NCBI RefSeq assembly: GCF_000002595.2
Contig: NC_057009.1
Span: 971,868-1,035,867 of the forward strand
Source: Chlamydomonas reinhardtii
Taxonomy: Eukaryota > Chlorophyta > Chlorophyceae > Chlamydomonadales > Chlamydomonadaceae
Direction: 5' to 3'
Length of the DNA: 64,000 nucleotides
Below are positions 1 to 10,973 of this stretch, piece after piece (within the stretch, counting starts at the first letter, position 1; each line of letters starts with the position of its first letter). Under the pieces are notes generated by a model that was not told the DNA's origin, made no database searches, and saw nothing but the letters and a program-made list of their open reading frames with translations. Both the position numbers and the translations under genes were made by a program.

Positions 1-1409
1 ATTGATGTTCCCGCACATCTCTCAGCCTCGACATCGCTGCAAAATCTACCCGGCGCAGCGTGCGCCACCCTGACTGCAGTTGACGCGACCCCAGTCCAAA
101 GCATCCCGGCATCCCGCGCAAACATCCCTGACGGCAGCCCGGCGCTAACCTGCTCAAGCGTCGCGCGACGGTAGCAGGCTAGACGTGATGACGTAACCGC
201 GGCCTGGATGACGTAGGCAGGCAGGGCGCCACAAGCGCAGCAGCGAAGGCTCTGTGCGCCAGGCAGGGCAGGACGTGGCAGGAGGCCAGCAGCGAGGACA
301 GCAGCGGACCACCACGCTTGTGTGTATGTTGTTATATGCAGTCTTCAGTAACAAAGTGGATTGAGTACTGTATGATGACTTTTGGACTGGGCATGAGGCG
401 ATCCGATTGTGCAAATCGAAAAGCTTCCGCAACGGACGGCGGTTGGGCACCGTGCCGAGGGCGCACCAGTAGTGTTTTGCTGAATTCCGTGTAAGCCCCC
501 AACAGCCTCTATTGCAAGAACGCAAGTCCTTCGGCAGTCCTAACGCTTCTTCCCGCAGCGGCTGATGTGACTGGTGAGAACCCTTCGTAACATGGTTATA
601 AGGCGTATGGAGTTCCACTGCTTCTCCTTGCATAGGACAGCTCCGTTCATTTGCTGCGCGCCCTCGCCGGGTTGCCGCGGGCACACCAACAGTCACATCA
701 AGCAAGTTTAGCTCCAGGTCCCCAACTGTGGATTCTACAGCTGCAAATAGGTACTAGGAATGCACTGGGCTTGTGATGTCTGGCGAACGACGCGGGTCGG
801 CGTTGCATCGCTAGAAATTAGAATCGACGTGTTGTTCCATGCCTTCCTGCACCGCTTTATAACCTGAAAGCTTTGCCGATAAAGGTGTCACGTAGTCGGT
901 TCTGATGCGTTATCAGAACACAGGTTACCCCATCCAGAGCGGGCGCGCAAAAGGTCGCGCAAGCAGGCACCCCTGCGCGCAAGCGAATGTTTCCGCCGTT
1001 GTTCACTGCCGTGTGCCCCTCGCAACCCCCAGTCAACTGATACAGCCGCACACAGCACTAGCTCTGCTATGCGCATACCGTACGCGACTAACATATGTGA
1101 ACGCCGCCTGCCAGTCCAGCACACCAGGCAACACACGCCACAGTACGACAGACGCCTCCCACGCACGCACCAACCATCTCACACATCCCAATTCAACGCA
1201 AAGCCACCATCCCTTACTCGACACAAAGCTGCAGCACATGCGGCACCATGCGGGCATCTGCTGCGGCCAGCCACCACCACCACCACTGACCGCAACAGCC
1301 ACCTCCGCTGGGCCCCCAGCAGCACTTGCCCGCTGTCAAGGCGCTTGAACACTGCAACGGCAAGACTCTGCTGCGACCTCTTTCCTACGCCGGGCCCGCG
1401 TGCAGGGCC
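1..1409. other. Non-coding part of the duplication, downstream of the dioxygenase copy
   Basis: This stretch lies 3' of the minus-strand dioxygenase copy and is repeated at 9564-10973. Open frames occur here (for example 154-705 minus), but none resembles a known protein. Their conservation between copies is explained by the recent duplication. A block near 1170-1220 (upper strand reads cacatcccaattcaacgcaa) recurs at about 5334 and 10748. I see no RNA gene. Confidence 0.5.
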
Positions 1410-3195
1410 TTATCCGCGGGCGCGCTTGGCCGACGACACGCCCCGGCGCTCCCCCACCGGCTGCACCGCCACCTCCGCCACCGCCTCCACCTGCTTCCGC
1501 TTGCGCTGCTTCACCGCCTCTGCCGGCGTCAACGCCACCAGCTGCTGCTGCTGTGGCTGCCGCACGGCAGCCCCGCGGGCCCGCTGCGCCGCGCCCGCCC
1601 CTACCGCCACCTCCGCCGCCTCGGCTTCAGCCTGCTTCCGCTTGCTCTTCCGACGCGCCACCGGCGCCACCGACTTGCACCTCTTCTGCCGCTTCTCCGC
1701 CTGCAGCGCCGCGGCACTGCCGCCCAGCAGCTTCCCCGCCGCCTCCGCCTCCGCCTCTGCCTCCATCCCCTCCTCCCCCAGCCCCTCCGGCCCCGGCAGC
1801 TGCACCACATCCCAGCACCCCTCCGCCTCGCGCACCACCTCCCAGTCGAACAGCGCCTCTGCCGCCTTGTCGCCACACGCCATGATGCTGCGCCGCATCA
1901 ACGTCGCCTCACTCGGACTGCCCCGCGACCGCGGCTCCGCCTCGTGCCGCGCCACCGCCGCCTTGTGCGCCTGGTCCAGTTCCGCCGCCTTGCGCACACG
2001 CCACAGCGCGTACGCCTCCGGGTCGCTGAACGCCTTGGGCCGGTTGCGTGTGAACTCCTTCCGCGCGCCAACGCGCCAGCGCTCCACCGCCGCCACCACG
2101 CAGTGCCGCACCCAGGCCGCGGAGCCGAGGCGGCGCAGGTCGCCGGACAGGGTGGCGCAGGGCTCGGTGCCGTGCGCCACCAGCCGCGTGTTGAGCAGCA
2201 GGGTGGTGCCGTGCAGCGGCGTGAAGCGCAGGTGCAGGTTGCCCAGGCGGAAGGCGCCGCCGCACAGCTCGCCGGCGCCCACCAGCAGCCAGGTGATGAA
2301 GGGCAGAGCCGGGTCGTCCTGCGCGCGGGGCAGGCGGGCAGGGGGGGAGGGAGAGGGGCAGGAGGAGGTGGGTTGGAGGTGCGAAAAGGGTGTGTGTGTA
2401 TACCAGTACGTGTCATGGGGGTTCAATGTAGTTCCCGTCTTCCGCTCGCCCTTCCCCGCCACCCGCAGCACACACCCCCTCAGCACGCCCCCGCGCCTAC
2501 CTGGTCGAAGTGCACTCGGTTGTAGTAGTTGAGTGTGTAGGACATGGAGCAGAACGGCCCCGTGCCCGCGCCGTGGTGCCTGCACGGGTCCAGAGGGGGG
2601 TTTAACTTTGAACCAATCCAGAGGGGTGGGGTGAGAGAGCAGGCGAGGTAGTGGCCGGTGCTGGCCCCAAAGGCCCCAACAGCAGCAGCTGTGGTGGTGC
2701 CTGTGCCGGCCTTGCGGCTACGACTCCACTCCCCTGATCCCGGCCCCCGCGGCGCCACTCACTCCCTGCCCCTGCCGTGCTCCCGCAGCAGGGTCATGTG
2801 GCGCGGGTGCTGCGCCTCCAGCAGCGCCGAGGCCGCCGCCATCACCTCCCGCATGCGCGCCACACGCGCCGGGCCCTTGGTGGGCTCCAGCAGGTGCGCG
2901 TAGCTGAGGCGCGGCGGAGGGGGAAGGAGGCGACAGGCAGGCAGGGAGAGCGGGGAGAGGAAAGGGACATGGATGAGGCGTCAAGTTGGAGGGCTTGGGG
3001 TTCAATCCAGTGTAAACGGCAGATACGTGTACTTGTGTGCTGTGCGGCCTAGGCCCCCGCAGCTGGATCAAGTGCCAGCCCCACGTCCGTCCCACGGCAT
3101 GCGCCACCCACTCACAGTCCGGGCGCGGCGATGGGCGTGGTCTTGGCCCACACCATGCCGGTGGTACCCAGCGGCGGCGGCGCCACCCGCACCTG

Positions 3196-4209
3196 CCGCT
3201 GCTGCCGCTGACCGGCTCCTCTCCGCCCTCCTCCCCTCCCGCTGGCCTGCACCGGCTGCTCCGCCACCACCGCCGCCGTCTTGTTGGCGCTGCGCCGCTG
3301 CGTGTTGAAGACGCCGCCCGCCGCCCCCCGCTCAAACGCCTCCACCGCCTGCTGTAGCTTCGGCGCCAGCGCGCCGTCTGCCGGCGCCTGCCGGCACACC
3401 ACCAGCGGCGTGAAGCGATCGCCCGGCGCCACAGGCAGCGGCTCCACCACCGCCGCCTCCACGGCTGCCGACTTCTTGCCCCGGCCCTTGCGCCGGCGCC
3501 CGTCCTTGCCCCCGCCCTTGCGTTTTCCGCCGTCCGTGCTGTTGCTGCTCTTGCCGGCGCCTTTTGGTGACGGCGGTGACTGCGGCGGCGGCTGCGGCCG
3601 CGGCGGCGGCAGGCGGGCAAAGACCGCGAAGTCGCGGCCGGTGAGGTCTCGCNNNNNNNNNNNNNNNNNNNNNNNNNNNNNNNNNNNNNNNNNNNNNNNN
3701 NNNNNNNNNNNNNNNNNNNNNNNNNNNNNNNNNNNNNNNNNNNNNNNNNNNNCCGCTGCTGCCGCTGACCGGCTCCTCTCCGCCCTCCTCCCCTCCCGCT
3801 GGCCTGCACCGGCTGCTCCGCCACCACCGCCGCCGTCTTGTTGGCGTTGCGCCGCTGCGTGTTGAAGACGCCGCCCGCCGCCCCCCGCTCAAACGCCTCC
3901 ACCGCCTGCTGTAGCTTCGGCGCCAGCGCGCCGTCTGCCGGCGCCTGCCGGCACACCACCAGCGGCGTGAAGCGATCGCCCGGCGCCACAGGCAGCGGCT
4001 CCACCACCGCCGCCTCCACGGCTGCCGACTTCTTGCCCCGGCCCTTGCGCCGGCGCCCGTCCTGGCCCCCGCCCTTGCGTTTTCCGCCGTCCGTGCTGTT
4101 GCTGCTCTTGCCGGCGCCTTTTGGTGACGGCGGTGACTGCGGCGGCGGCTGCGGCCGCGGCGGCGGCAGGCGGGCAAAGACCGCGAAGTCGCGGCCGGTG
4201 AGGTCTCGC
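3196..4209. repeat. 457-bp direct repeat flanking an assembly gap (probable false duplication)
   Basis: Bases 3196-3652 reappear at 3753-4209 with only about two differences, and exactly the 100-N gap lies between them. The right segmental copy (9564-13506) has this block once. Two contig ends covering the same sequence that were not merged would give this pattern. The true genome probably has a single copy. Confidence 0.85.
3653..3752. other. Assembly gap (100 N)
   Basis: Exactly 100 N. This is a conventional placeholder length, so the real gap size is unknown. It may be negative (overlapping contigs), given the repeated flanks. Confidence 1.
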
Positions 4210-4497
4210 AGCGCGGCGGGGCAGGTGCCGCTGCGCCGCATGTGCTCGCCCAGGGCCGTGACGGCGTCCAGGTCGCACACGAACACCACCGCATCGGCGG
4301 CCAGCGGCTGCTGCCAGCTGCCCGGGCCCTCATGCCGCCGCTGATGCGGTTGGTGTTCCGGTTGCTGCTTCAGCGGCTGTTGCTGTTGCTGCGGTCCTGC
4401 GGCCCCGCTGCCCTCGGCGCCGCCTGCAGCACCCCCCGTGAGCACGAAGCCCGCGGCCGCCAGGCGCTCCCGCTCCTGGCCAGTGACCTCCCGACAG

Positions 4498-6963
4498 TCT
4501 TTCATAGCACTCGCCCGCGCTTCGGACAGGACAATACAACTTAACACTTGCTACAATATGGTAGATGCCTATTTGGACAGTGTAACGGAAAAAGGGCTTC
4601 CCCTGCACGCAAATGCACACATGCATCGTGCATGTCTCCCAATATCCAAGCATCGAAGACCCTGACCCCTGGGACCTCTCATTCTTAACCTTGTCAGCAG
4701 ATATGGCGCACCTAGCAGCCGCGGGCTGCAGCCCCAGCTGATCCCGCGCATTGAAATTCTACGCCACAGAGTTGTATACGCGTTGGCGCTGCTGCATGTT
4801 GCGTGCCTGGCTCATACGCTACCATATGTATCTGAGATGCCTATTCGGGGGTTGTGCAAGCTTCCGTGTGTGTCCTGACCCGAATGCGCATTTGATTTGT
4901 CGCGTTGACACCACATATTGTTATGAGACGCAGCCCATCCTACTTATGCAGGCCCCAGTAGGACATTTCCGTTATCCCGGCGACTTAGCACGAGGCCGAC
5001 GTCTCACCGGCAGCAGTAGCGCCGAGCAGAGTGTTAAGATCCGCCCGCGACCAAGTAATGGCTCCATCTAGTCTATATGATTACATGGAGGGTTCCTGGC
5101 GCGCCGGGCGCTCCAAAAAGAGAAAGGTTGCAGAATTGCTTGGTGAATTTCAAACATCGGTCAAAGGCCAGTAAACTATTCGCCCGGCGCGTCAGGGGTC
5201 TTCTATGAGGTGCCCCTTATTGGTCTATGCAAAGAAATCGGGCCGGGGCCTGGTCGCAACTGGGAATTGGGGGCGGTTGCCGGCCGTTGCCGATCACATG
5301 GGCCGAGTTGGCCACCCCGCACCCCTGCATCTCACACATCCCAATTCAACGCAAAACCACCATCCCATCTATTGAAGCGACACCAGCTGGCGCACCGGCT
5401 GTGCATAGCCTCCAGAACTGGGAGTTTGACTCGCAACTACGAAGAAAAGGCTGCGTGGCCCTTATCCACGCTTGCCCGTATTATTAGTTGAGCTTGGCAA
5501 GCTTGTGCCTATTGCTGTTTGTAACACCACACAAGATGCGCCACGACCCCACTCCCTCTCCCAATCTCCCATCTGTCCTCGCTCCCCGGCTTCCACCTTC
5601 CCGCCCAGGACGTTAAACCTCCACCACAACCTAGACCACTTAGGCCCTAGAGCTGCACAGCACTTAAGCACGTACCGAGCATGAAGGGGCAACTCTCATA
5701 CCACAAATTCAACCTGTCCCCGAAGTGGGCTTGCTTGGCTGGTTCTCAAGCGTCCAGCTGAAAGTGCAACGCGTCACCTCCCATACACCGCGTACCCCCT
5801 CCATCACCCACCGTGCTACTGCGGCGGCGGCGGCGGCCGGTGCAACGCCGGCAGCCAGCCCATGCCAAAGGGCTCCAGCAATCAAATCTCCGCCACATCC
5901 CACGGCGGCCGTAACTGGCTGGCACGGCAGCGCTGCGGTGAGTCCGTGACCCCGGCGCGGGCAACCCAGCCAAGCTTTGCCCGACCCCGTGTCCTCCATC
6001 GTTGTATGTCACCATTTCCCTTTGAGGTGGCGACGGTTAGGTGCCCTTGCAAGCCCCGAGGCGACAGACACAACCCAGCCATGCCCAGGACGTAGCAACT
6101 ACGGTACTACGGTTGCTTCTCAAAAGCCGGCGGGGCAGTGCTGCCGTGCCCCCTATGCGAGGAACCCGGGTAACCGCACCAATCTAAACTGGTGGGTCAG
6201 TGCATGGGCAGCCGCGGGCCCCGGAAGCACGACAGTGGCAACCACTAGCGTTCAGCCTGCAGCCCCGCTTCTCCCCAACATCTGGTATTCGGGCCCCAAA
6301 TGTCGTGAAGTGCCCAGGCGGTTAAACGCGCGCCTTGCGCGGCTACTTCCGTTGGATGAAGCATACGACGACAAGCGGATGGCATCATTCGGCTTTTGGA
6401 CGGGTTTCTGGCAGGTTCGGTCCGTTACAGAGTGGTGCGCTAATGCCGTAAGCGCGTGACCTCGCCGCATCACCGCGCTCACGAACGCCACAATTGGCAA
6501 CACTGCGTAACACGCCCAGGTCTGACACTGTCGGTTCCTGTTCCACCCTGCCACCCCTTTATTTGCGCCTGGCCCCTTCTGCCGCTACCCTGGCGCAAGA
6601 GAGCATGCAATCAATCAAGTGAACAAGTTGCTGTCCGCCGCGGCGTGTGCAACAAGCGAGCCCCGCATGTTCGCATCCCTGAGAAGCTTCACGACGCCTT
6701 TAGCCAGTCCTGCTGATCGTGTATCCCACGTGGACGAAGTGTCCCACACACGCACAACCGGTACACGGATGCCCGCGCTCACGTAAAGACATCACCCGTA
6801 CAGCACCCGTCAACGCCGCACGCCAAGCCATTCACCCCTCACAAACGATTCGGTGGCATGCATGCGTCGCTGCCGTGGGCTTCATGGGCTCGTGCCCAGC
6901 AAGAAGCAGCCCTTTCCTCACCGCAACTGCCCCCCGCCCGGAGCTCATACATGGGACGCGCCG
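4498..6963. other. Intergenic region, nothing coding recognised
   Basis: About 2.5 kb, lower in GC than its surroundings, between the truncated dioxygenase copy and the hypothetical chloroplast-protein gene. It holds one dispersed repeat block at about 5334-5370 that also occurs inside both copies of the segmental duplication. I see no recognisable protein, tRNA or rRNA. Confidence 0.5.
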
Positions 6964-9257
6964 TTACATGTTCGGGGAATCGCGCGCACCGGCGGTGGGC
7001 TTGTGCTGCTCCTCCGCCGGGGGCTCACGCTGCACAGCAGTGGGAGGCAGCTCGGGGCGCTTGGGCTCGGGCTCGTGGCCATCGCCGGCGGGCTGGACCG
7101 CGAACTCCGCCGCCAGCCGGGCAATCACCCACTCCAGCCATTGCTTGTCCTTGTCAGCCAGGCCGCTGATACCAGGGCGGAGCTTCTTGAGGAGGCTCTG
7201 CGGACAAGTGCGACAGTGGCGGGTTATTAGTCTCCCGGACGCACGCACGGGCAACCGGATTGGCGGGAACCATGTACGGGGAGCGTCAGCGGTGGGCGCA
7301 CGCCGCAACAGCGGCTGCCTGCGCGCGCTTGCTGCACTCGAGACGTGTGTGTCACAACAGTCAGCTACAGGCCTACAGCTAGCTGCATGCACACGCAGGA
7401 CCACACCCAGCGGAACCCCAGCTCACCAGCCCCTCCTTGCGCGTGAGCGCGCCGTCCACGCCGCCGCCAGTCTTGCCGGGCAGGATCATCCGCACCAGCG
7501 CCAGCGCGCGGTACTGCCGCGGCGCCATGGCCAGGTAGCCGCGCGCCAGCACCAGCGCCAGCGTGGGGCTGCTGGCCGGCACCGTGCGGCCCAGCACCTG
7601 CTGCCAGGCCGTGCAGGACAGCACCCCGCCGCCGCCGCTGCCGCCGCTGCTGCTGTCCACCGCGTCCTCGCCGACGCCCTGCGCCTCGCCCTCCTCCTCG
7701 TCCTCGCCGTCATCACCCTCGGCACCGGGCTCTGCTTTGCCCGTGAACGCGGCCTTGAGCCCCGGCATGTTGTCCAGGAAGTCATCGAGCAGGAAGGGCA
7801 TCAGCCGATCCAGCTCCTCACGAGCCATCTTGTCCACGGAGCTGCTCGAGCGGCGGGCGCCGGGGTTGCTGGAGGCGCTCACCATGTCCTTGACGATGGC
7901 GCGATGCAGCGTGATGCCACCCTTCCTGTTGCGCAGATCGGCCAGGCAGGCGCGGACATCAGCCTTGAAGCGCAGCCAGGCCCGCTCGCCGCCGTCGCCG
8001 TCGCCGTCGGCGTCGGCGGCGTCGGCAGTGCGGCGGTCGCCGCTCTCGTCGCCCCCGCCGTCGCTGCCGGTGCCCACCACGGCGGCCATGGCAGCCAGGT
8101 TGTCCATCTTGGCGGGGTGGTCGGCGAGCGTCTCGGCCAGCATCAGCTGCAGCTCGTTGAAGCTGACTCCCAGGATCTCCTCAAGCTGATTTCACCGGCC
8201 ATATGGGCGGTGGCGCAGGGCGGGCAAGGTTACACGTACGGTATTAGGACATTTGTTCAAGTGACGCAAGTACTGGGTGCGTGTGCTTCCATGCGTGCGT
8301 CCCATATACTGTGTCACCCCCTAAAGTGCCCATCTCGGATGCCGAGACTGCCCACGCCCGCGGAGCTGAGGCGCATGCTGCTGTGACACACACGAGTGAG
8401 TGAGTGCAGCAGGCAAGCACGGTAACCTGTCTGGTGCCGGGCCAATCGGTGTATTGTGCGTCACACCGTCCCGCACCCCTTCCTAGGCCACAAACATACG
8501 GAGTCACACACGCCATCAAGGACTACCATACTCGCACCTGCATCAACGCCGCCTTCAGCTCGGGCTCGTCGTCTGCCATGCCACCCACCGCCATCAGGAT
8601 GCGCCGCTGCTGCTCGAGCTCAGCCTGCAGCAGCGGGAGCACCGGTTGCATGCAGGTAGTAGCTCACCGTTGGGAAGTAAAACACTCCACCCCTCCCCTG
8701 CTTCACAACTGTGTCGCCGGGTGTTGTTGTCCTACATCGCGCAGCCCCCTAATGAGGCCCTGACTGAGTATGAGGCCAATCACATGCAGGATCTCGGGCA
8801 GGCCGGGTCATGGTGGGTCAGGCCCATGTGTGTATGTCAACTTACGATGCGAGTTTTGTTTGTGATGGCATCAACACGCGCCCGGCTAAGGTCATGTTCA
8901 AGGTCCTCCTGTAAATACGGTACACACATCAGTCACGTGCCGCCTGCTGGATGGCCGCCCCCCTGCCCCGAGTATGGGCATGGCAACGTACGATAAAGAA
9001 GGTTGCGTGCTCATCAAGTACGACCTCACCTTGAGTTGCTGGCCAAACTCATAAAGCGCAGAGCTGAATACACGGATGCCGCCGCCGGCCTTGCTGCGGG
9101 AGGCAGGCAGCAGCGGGCCGGTGGCGATGGTGAAGGGGCCGGGCCGGGTGACGGACGGCGTGACGCGGCGGCACGCCACGACCGGTCGGGGAGCCAGGGC
9201 GCACCCGCTGCTGGCAGCAGCGGAGCGGGCGCTGCGCAGGCTGCTGGAAAGCTGCAT
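6964..9257 (-). CDS. Hypothetical protein, probable chloroplast targeting, five exons
   Basis: A five-exon model joins in frame to 456 residues: exons 9030-9257, 8846-8908, 8538-8624, 7427-8185 and 6964-7197 (minus strand). All donors are GTRNG-like and the acceptors end in CAG, except exon 4, which follows TCAG. The start is the ATG at 9257. The N-terminus (MQLSSSLRSARSAAASSGC) is rich in Ser, Ala and Arg with no acidic residues, as in algal chloroplast transit peptides. The mature part is mostly helical, with an acidic low-complexity stretch (GDDGEDEEEGEA) and a Ser/Gly run near the middle. It ends in a Pro/Glu-rich tail. I recognise no domain. A conserved-looking core (FLLDDFLDNMPGLKAAF, then LVLARGYLAMAPRQYRALALVRMIL) may be a useful search query. 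It sits between the two copies of the segmental duplication. Confidence 0.7.
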
Positions 9258-10973
9258 ATTGGATGGGCGGCTCGAACGGGACGTGGAGTGAGGAGGCAGC
9301 ACCTGCGTGTGTGTGCGAGTGCGGGTGGTGTGGCAGGGGCGTGCGCGTGTGAACCGGTATGTGATGTGACAGCGACAGCGCAACAGCTCCTGCGTGGCTT
9401 GAGGCCCTGACACAACAGAAATTATGGAAGCCACAGATGTGGCACCAGCGTTCAAGGGGTTCAGCACACATAGCGGCAACCCAACGCGGGCGGCATATGG
9501 GTGCGCTGAGATGGCATGGATGGCCAGACGGGCAGTGAGGCAACTGGTGTACCCTGTGCACAAATTGATGTTCCCGCACATCTCTCAGCCTCGACATCGC
9601 TGCAAAATCTACCCGGCGCAGCGTGCGCCACCCCTGACTGCAGTTGACGCGACCCCGGTCCAAAGCATCCCGGCATCCCGCGCAAACATCCCTGACGGCA
9701 GCCCGGCGCTAACCTGCTCAAGCGTCGCGCGACGGTAGCAGGCTAGACGTGATGACGTAACCGCGGCCTGGATGACGTAGGCAGGCAGGGCGCCACAAGC
9801 GCAGCAGCGAAGGCTCTGTGCGCCAGGCAGGGCAGGACGTGGCAGGAGGCCAGCAGCGAGGACAGCAGCGGACCACCACGCTTGTGTGTATGTTGTTATA
9901 TGCAGTCTTCAGTAACAAAGTGGATTGAGTACTGTATGATGACTTTTGGACTGGGCATGAGGCGATCCGATTGTGCAAATCGAAAAGCTTCCGCAACGGA
10001 CGGCGGTTGGGCACCGTGCCGAGGGCGCACCAGTAGTGTTTTGCTGAATTCCGTGTAAGCCCCCAACAGCCTCTATTGCAAGAACGCAAGTCCTTCGGCA
10101 GTCCTAACGCTTCTTCCCGCAGCGGCTGATGTGACTGGTGAGAACCCTTCGTAACATGGTTATAAGGCGTATGGAGTTCCACTGCTTCTCCTTGCATAGG
10201 ACAGCTCCGTTCATTTGCTGCGCGCCCTCGCCGGGTTGCCGCGGGCACACCAACAGTCACATCAAGCAAGTTCAGCTCCAGGTCCCCAACTGTGCATTCT
10301 AAAACTGCAAATAAGTACCAGGAATGCACTGGGCTTGTGATGTCTGGCGAACGACGCGGGTCGGCGTTGCATCGCTAGAAATTAGAATCGACGTGTTGTT
10401 CCATGCCTTCCTGCACCGCTTTATAACCTGAAAGCTTTGCCGATAAAGGTGTCACGTAGTCGGTTCTGATGCGTTATCAGAACACAGGTTACCCCATCCA
10501 GAGCGGGCGCGCAAAAGGTCGCGCAAGCAGGCACCCCTGCGCGCAAGCGAATGTTTCCGCCGTTGTTCACTGCCGTGTGCCCCTCGCAACCCCCAGTCAA
10601 CTGATACAGCAACACACAGCACTAGCTCTGCTATGCGCATACCGTACGCGACTAACATATGTGAACGCCGCCTGCCAGTCCAGCACACCAGGCAACACAC
10701 GCCACAGTACGACAGACGCCTCCCACGCACACACCAACCATCTCACACATCCCAATTCAACGCAAAGCCACCATCCCTTACTCGACACAAAGCTGCAGCA
10801 CATGCGGCACCATGCGGGCATCTGCTGCGGCCAGCCACCACCACCACCACTGACCGCAACAGCCACCTCCGCTGGGCCCCCAGCAGCACTTGCCCGCTGT
10901 CAAGGCGCTTGAACACTGCAACGGCAAGACTCTGCTGCGACCTCTTTCCTACGCCGGGCCCGCGTGCAGGGCC
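9258..10973. other. Intergenic; right-hand counterpart of bases 1-1409
   Basis: From 9564 this is the right copy of the segmental duplication, downstream of the dioxygenase stop codon at 10974. The minus-strand frame at 9718-10329 has no recognisable similarity. It may be 3' untranslated or intergenic sequence. Nothing else is recognised. Confidence 0.5.

Larger units (their letters stand above)
1..4497. repeat. Segmental duplication, left copy (truncated by window edge)
   Basis: This stretch matches 9564-13506 in the same orientation at very high identity, starting with the first base of the window (base 1 aligns with 9564). Identity ends abruptly at about 4497, inside the first exon of the dioxygenase gene. 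If the 557 bp made of the 100-N gap plus the 457-bp repeated flank at 3196-4209 is removed, the left copy is 3940 bp against 3943 bp on the right. The duplication is therefore recent, and its left limit may lie outside the window. Confidence 0.95.
1410..4497 (-). pseudogene. 5'-truncated copy of the TET/JBP-like dioxygenase gene
   Basis: This is the duplicate of the gene at 10974-14140. The last exon (stop at 1410), the iron-site exon ending in HFDQ (near 2500-2580) and most of the first exon are retained with almost identical sequence. Homology stops at about 4497, so the first roughly 210 residues of the complete copy, including its start codon, are absent and replaced by unrelated AT-richer sequence. 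An upstream in-frame start could in principle be recruited from that sequence, but no promoter or exon evidence supports it. The first-exon region is further disturbed by the assembly gap at 3653-3752. The catalytic H-x-D and distal His codons look intact. It is most simply a truncated, recent pseudogene. Confidence 0.65.

Noticed and set aside
1400-2585. Several long overlapping plus-strand Pro/Ala/Arg-rich frames over the dioxygenase exons (also at 10890-12084)
   Set aside because: They are shadows of the high-GC minus-strand exons. Splice sites, iron-site motifs and composition support only the minus-strand frame.
2990-3020. tRNA B-box-like GGTTCAATCC (also near 12560)
   Set aside because: No A box or cloverleaf at the right distance. 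It lies in an intron of the dioxygenase gene.
9718-10329. 203-residue minus-strand frame, also present at 154-705
   Set aside because: It has no recognisable domain and no splice partner. The conservation between copies is accounted for by the recent duplication.
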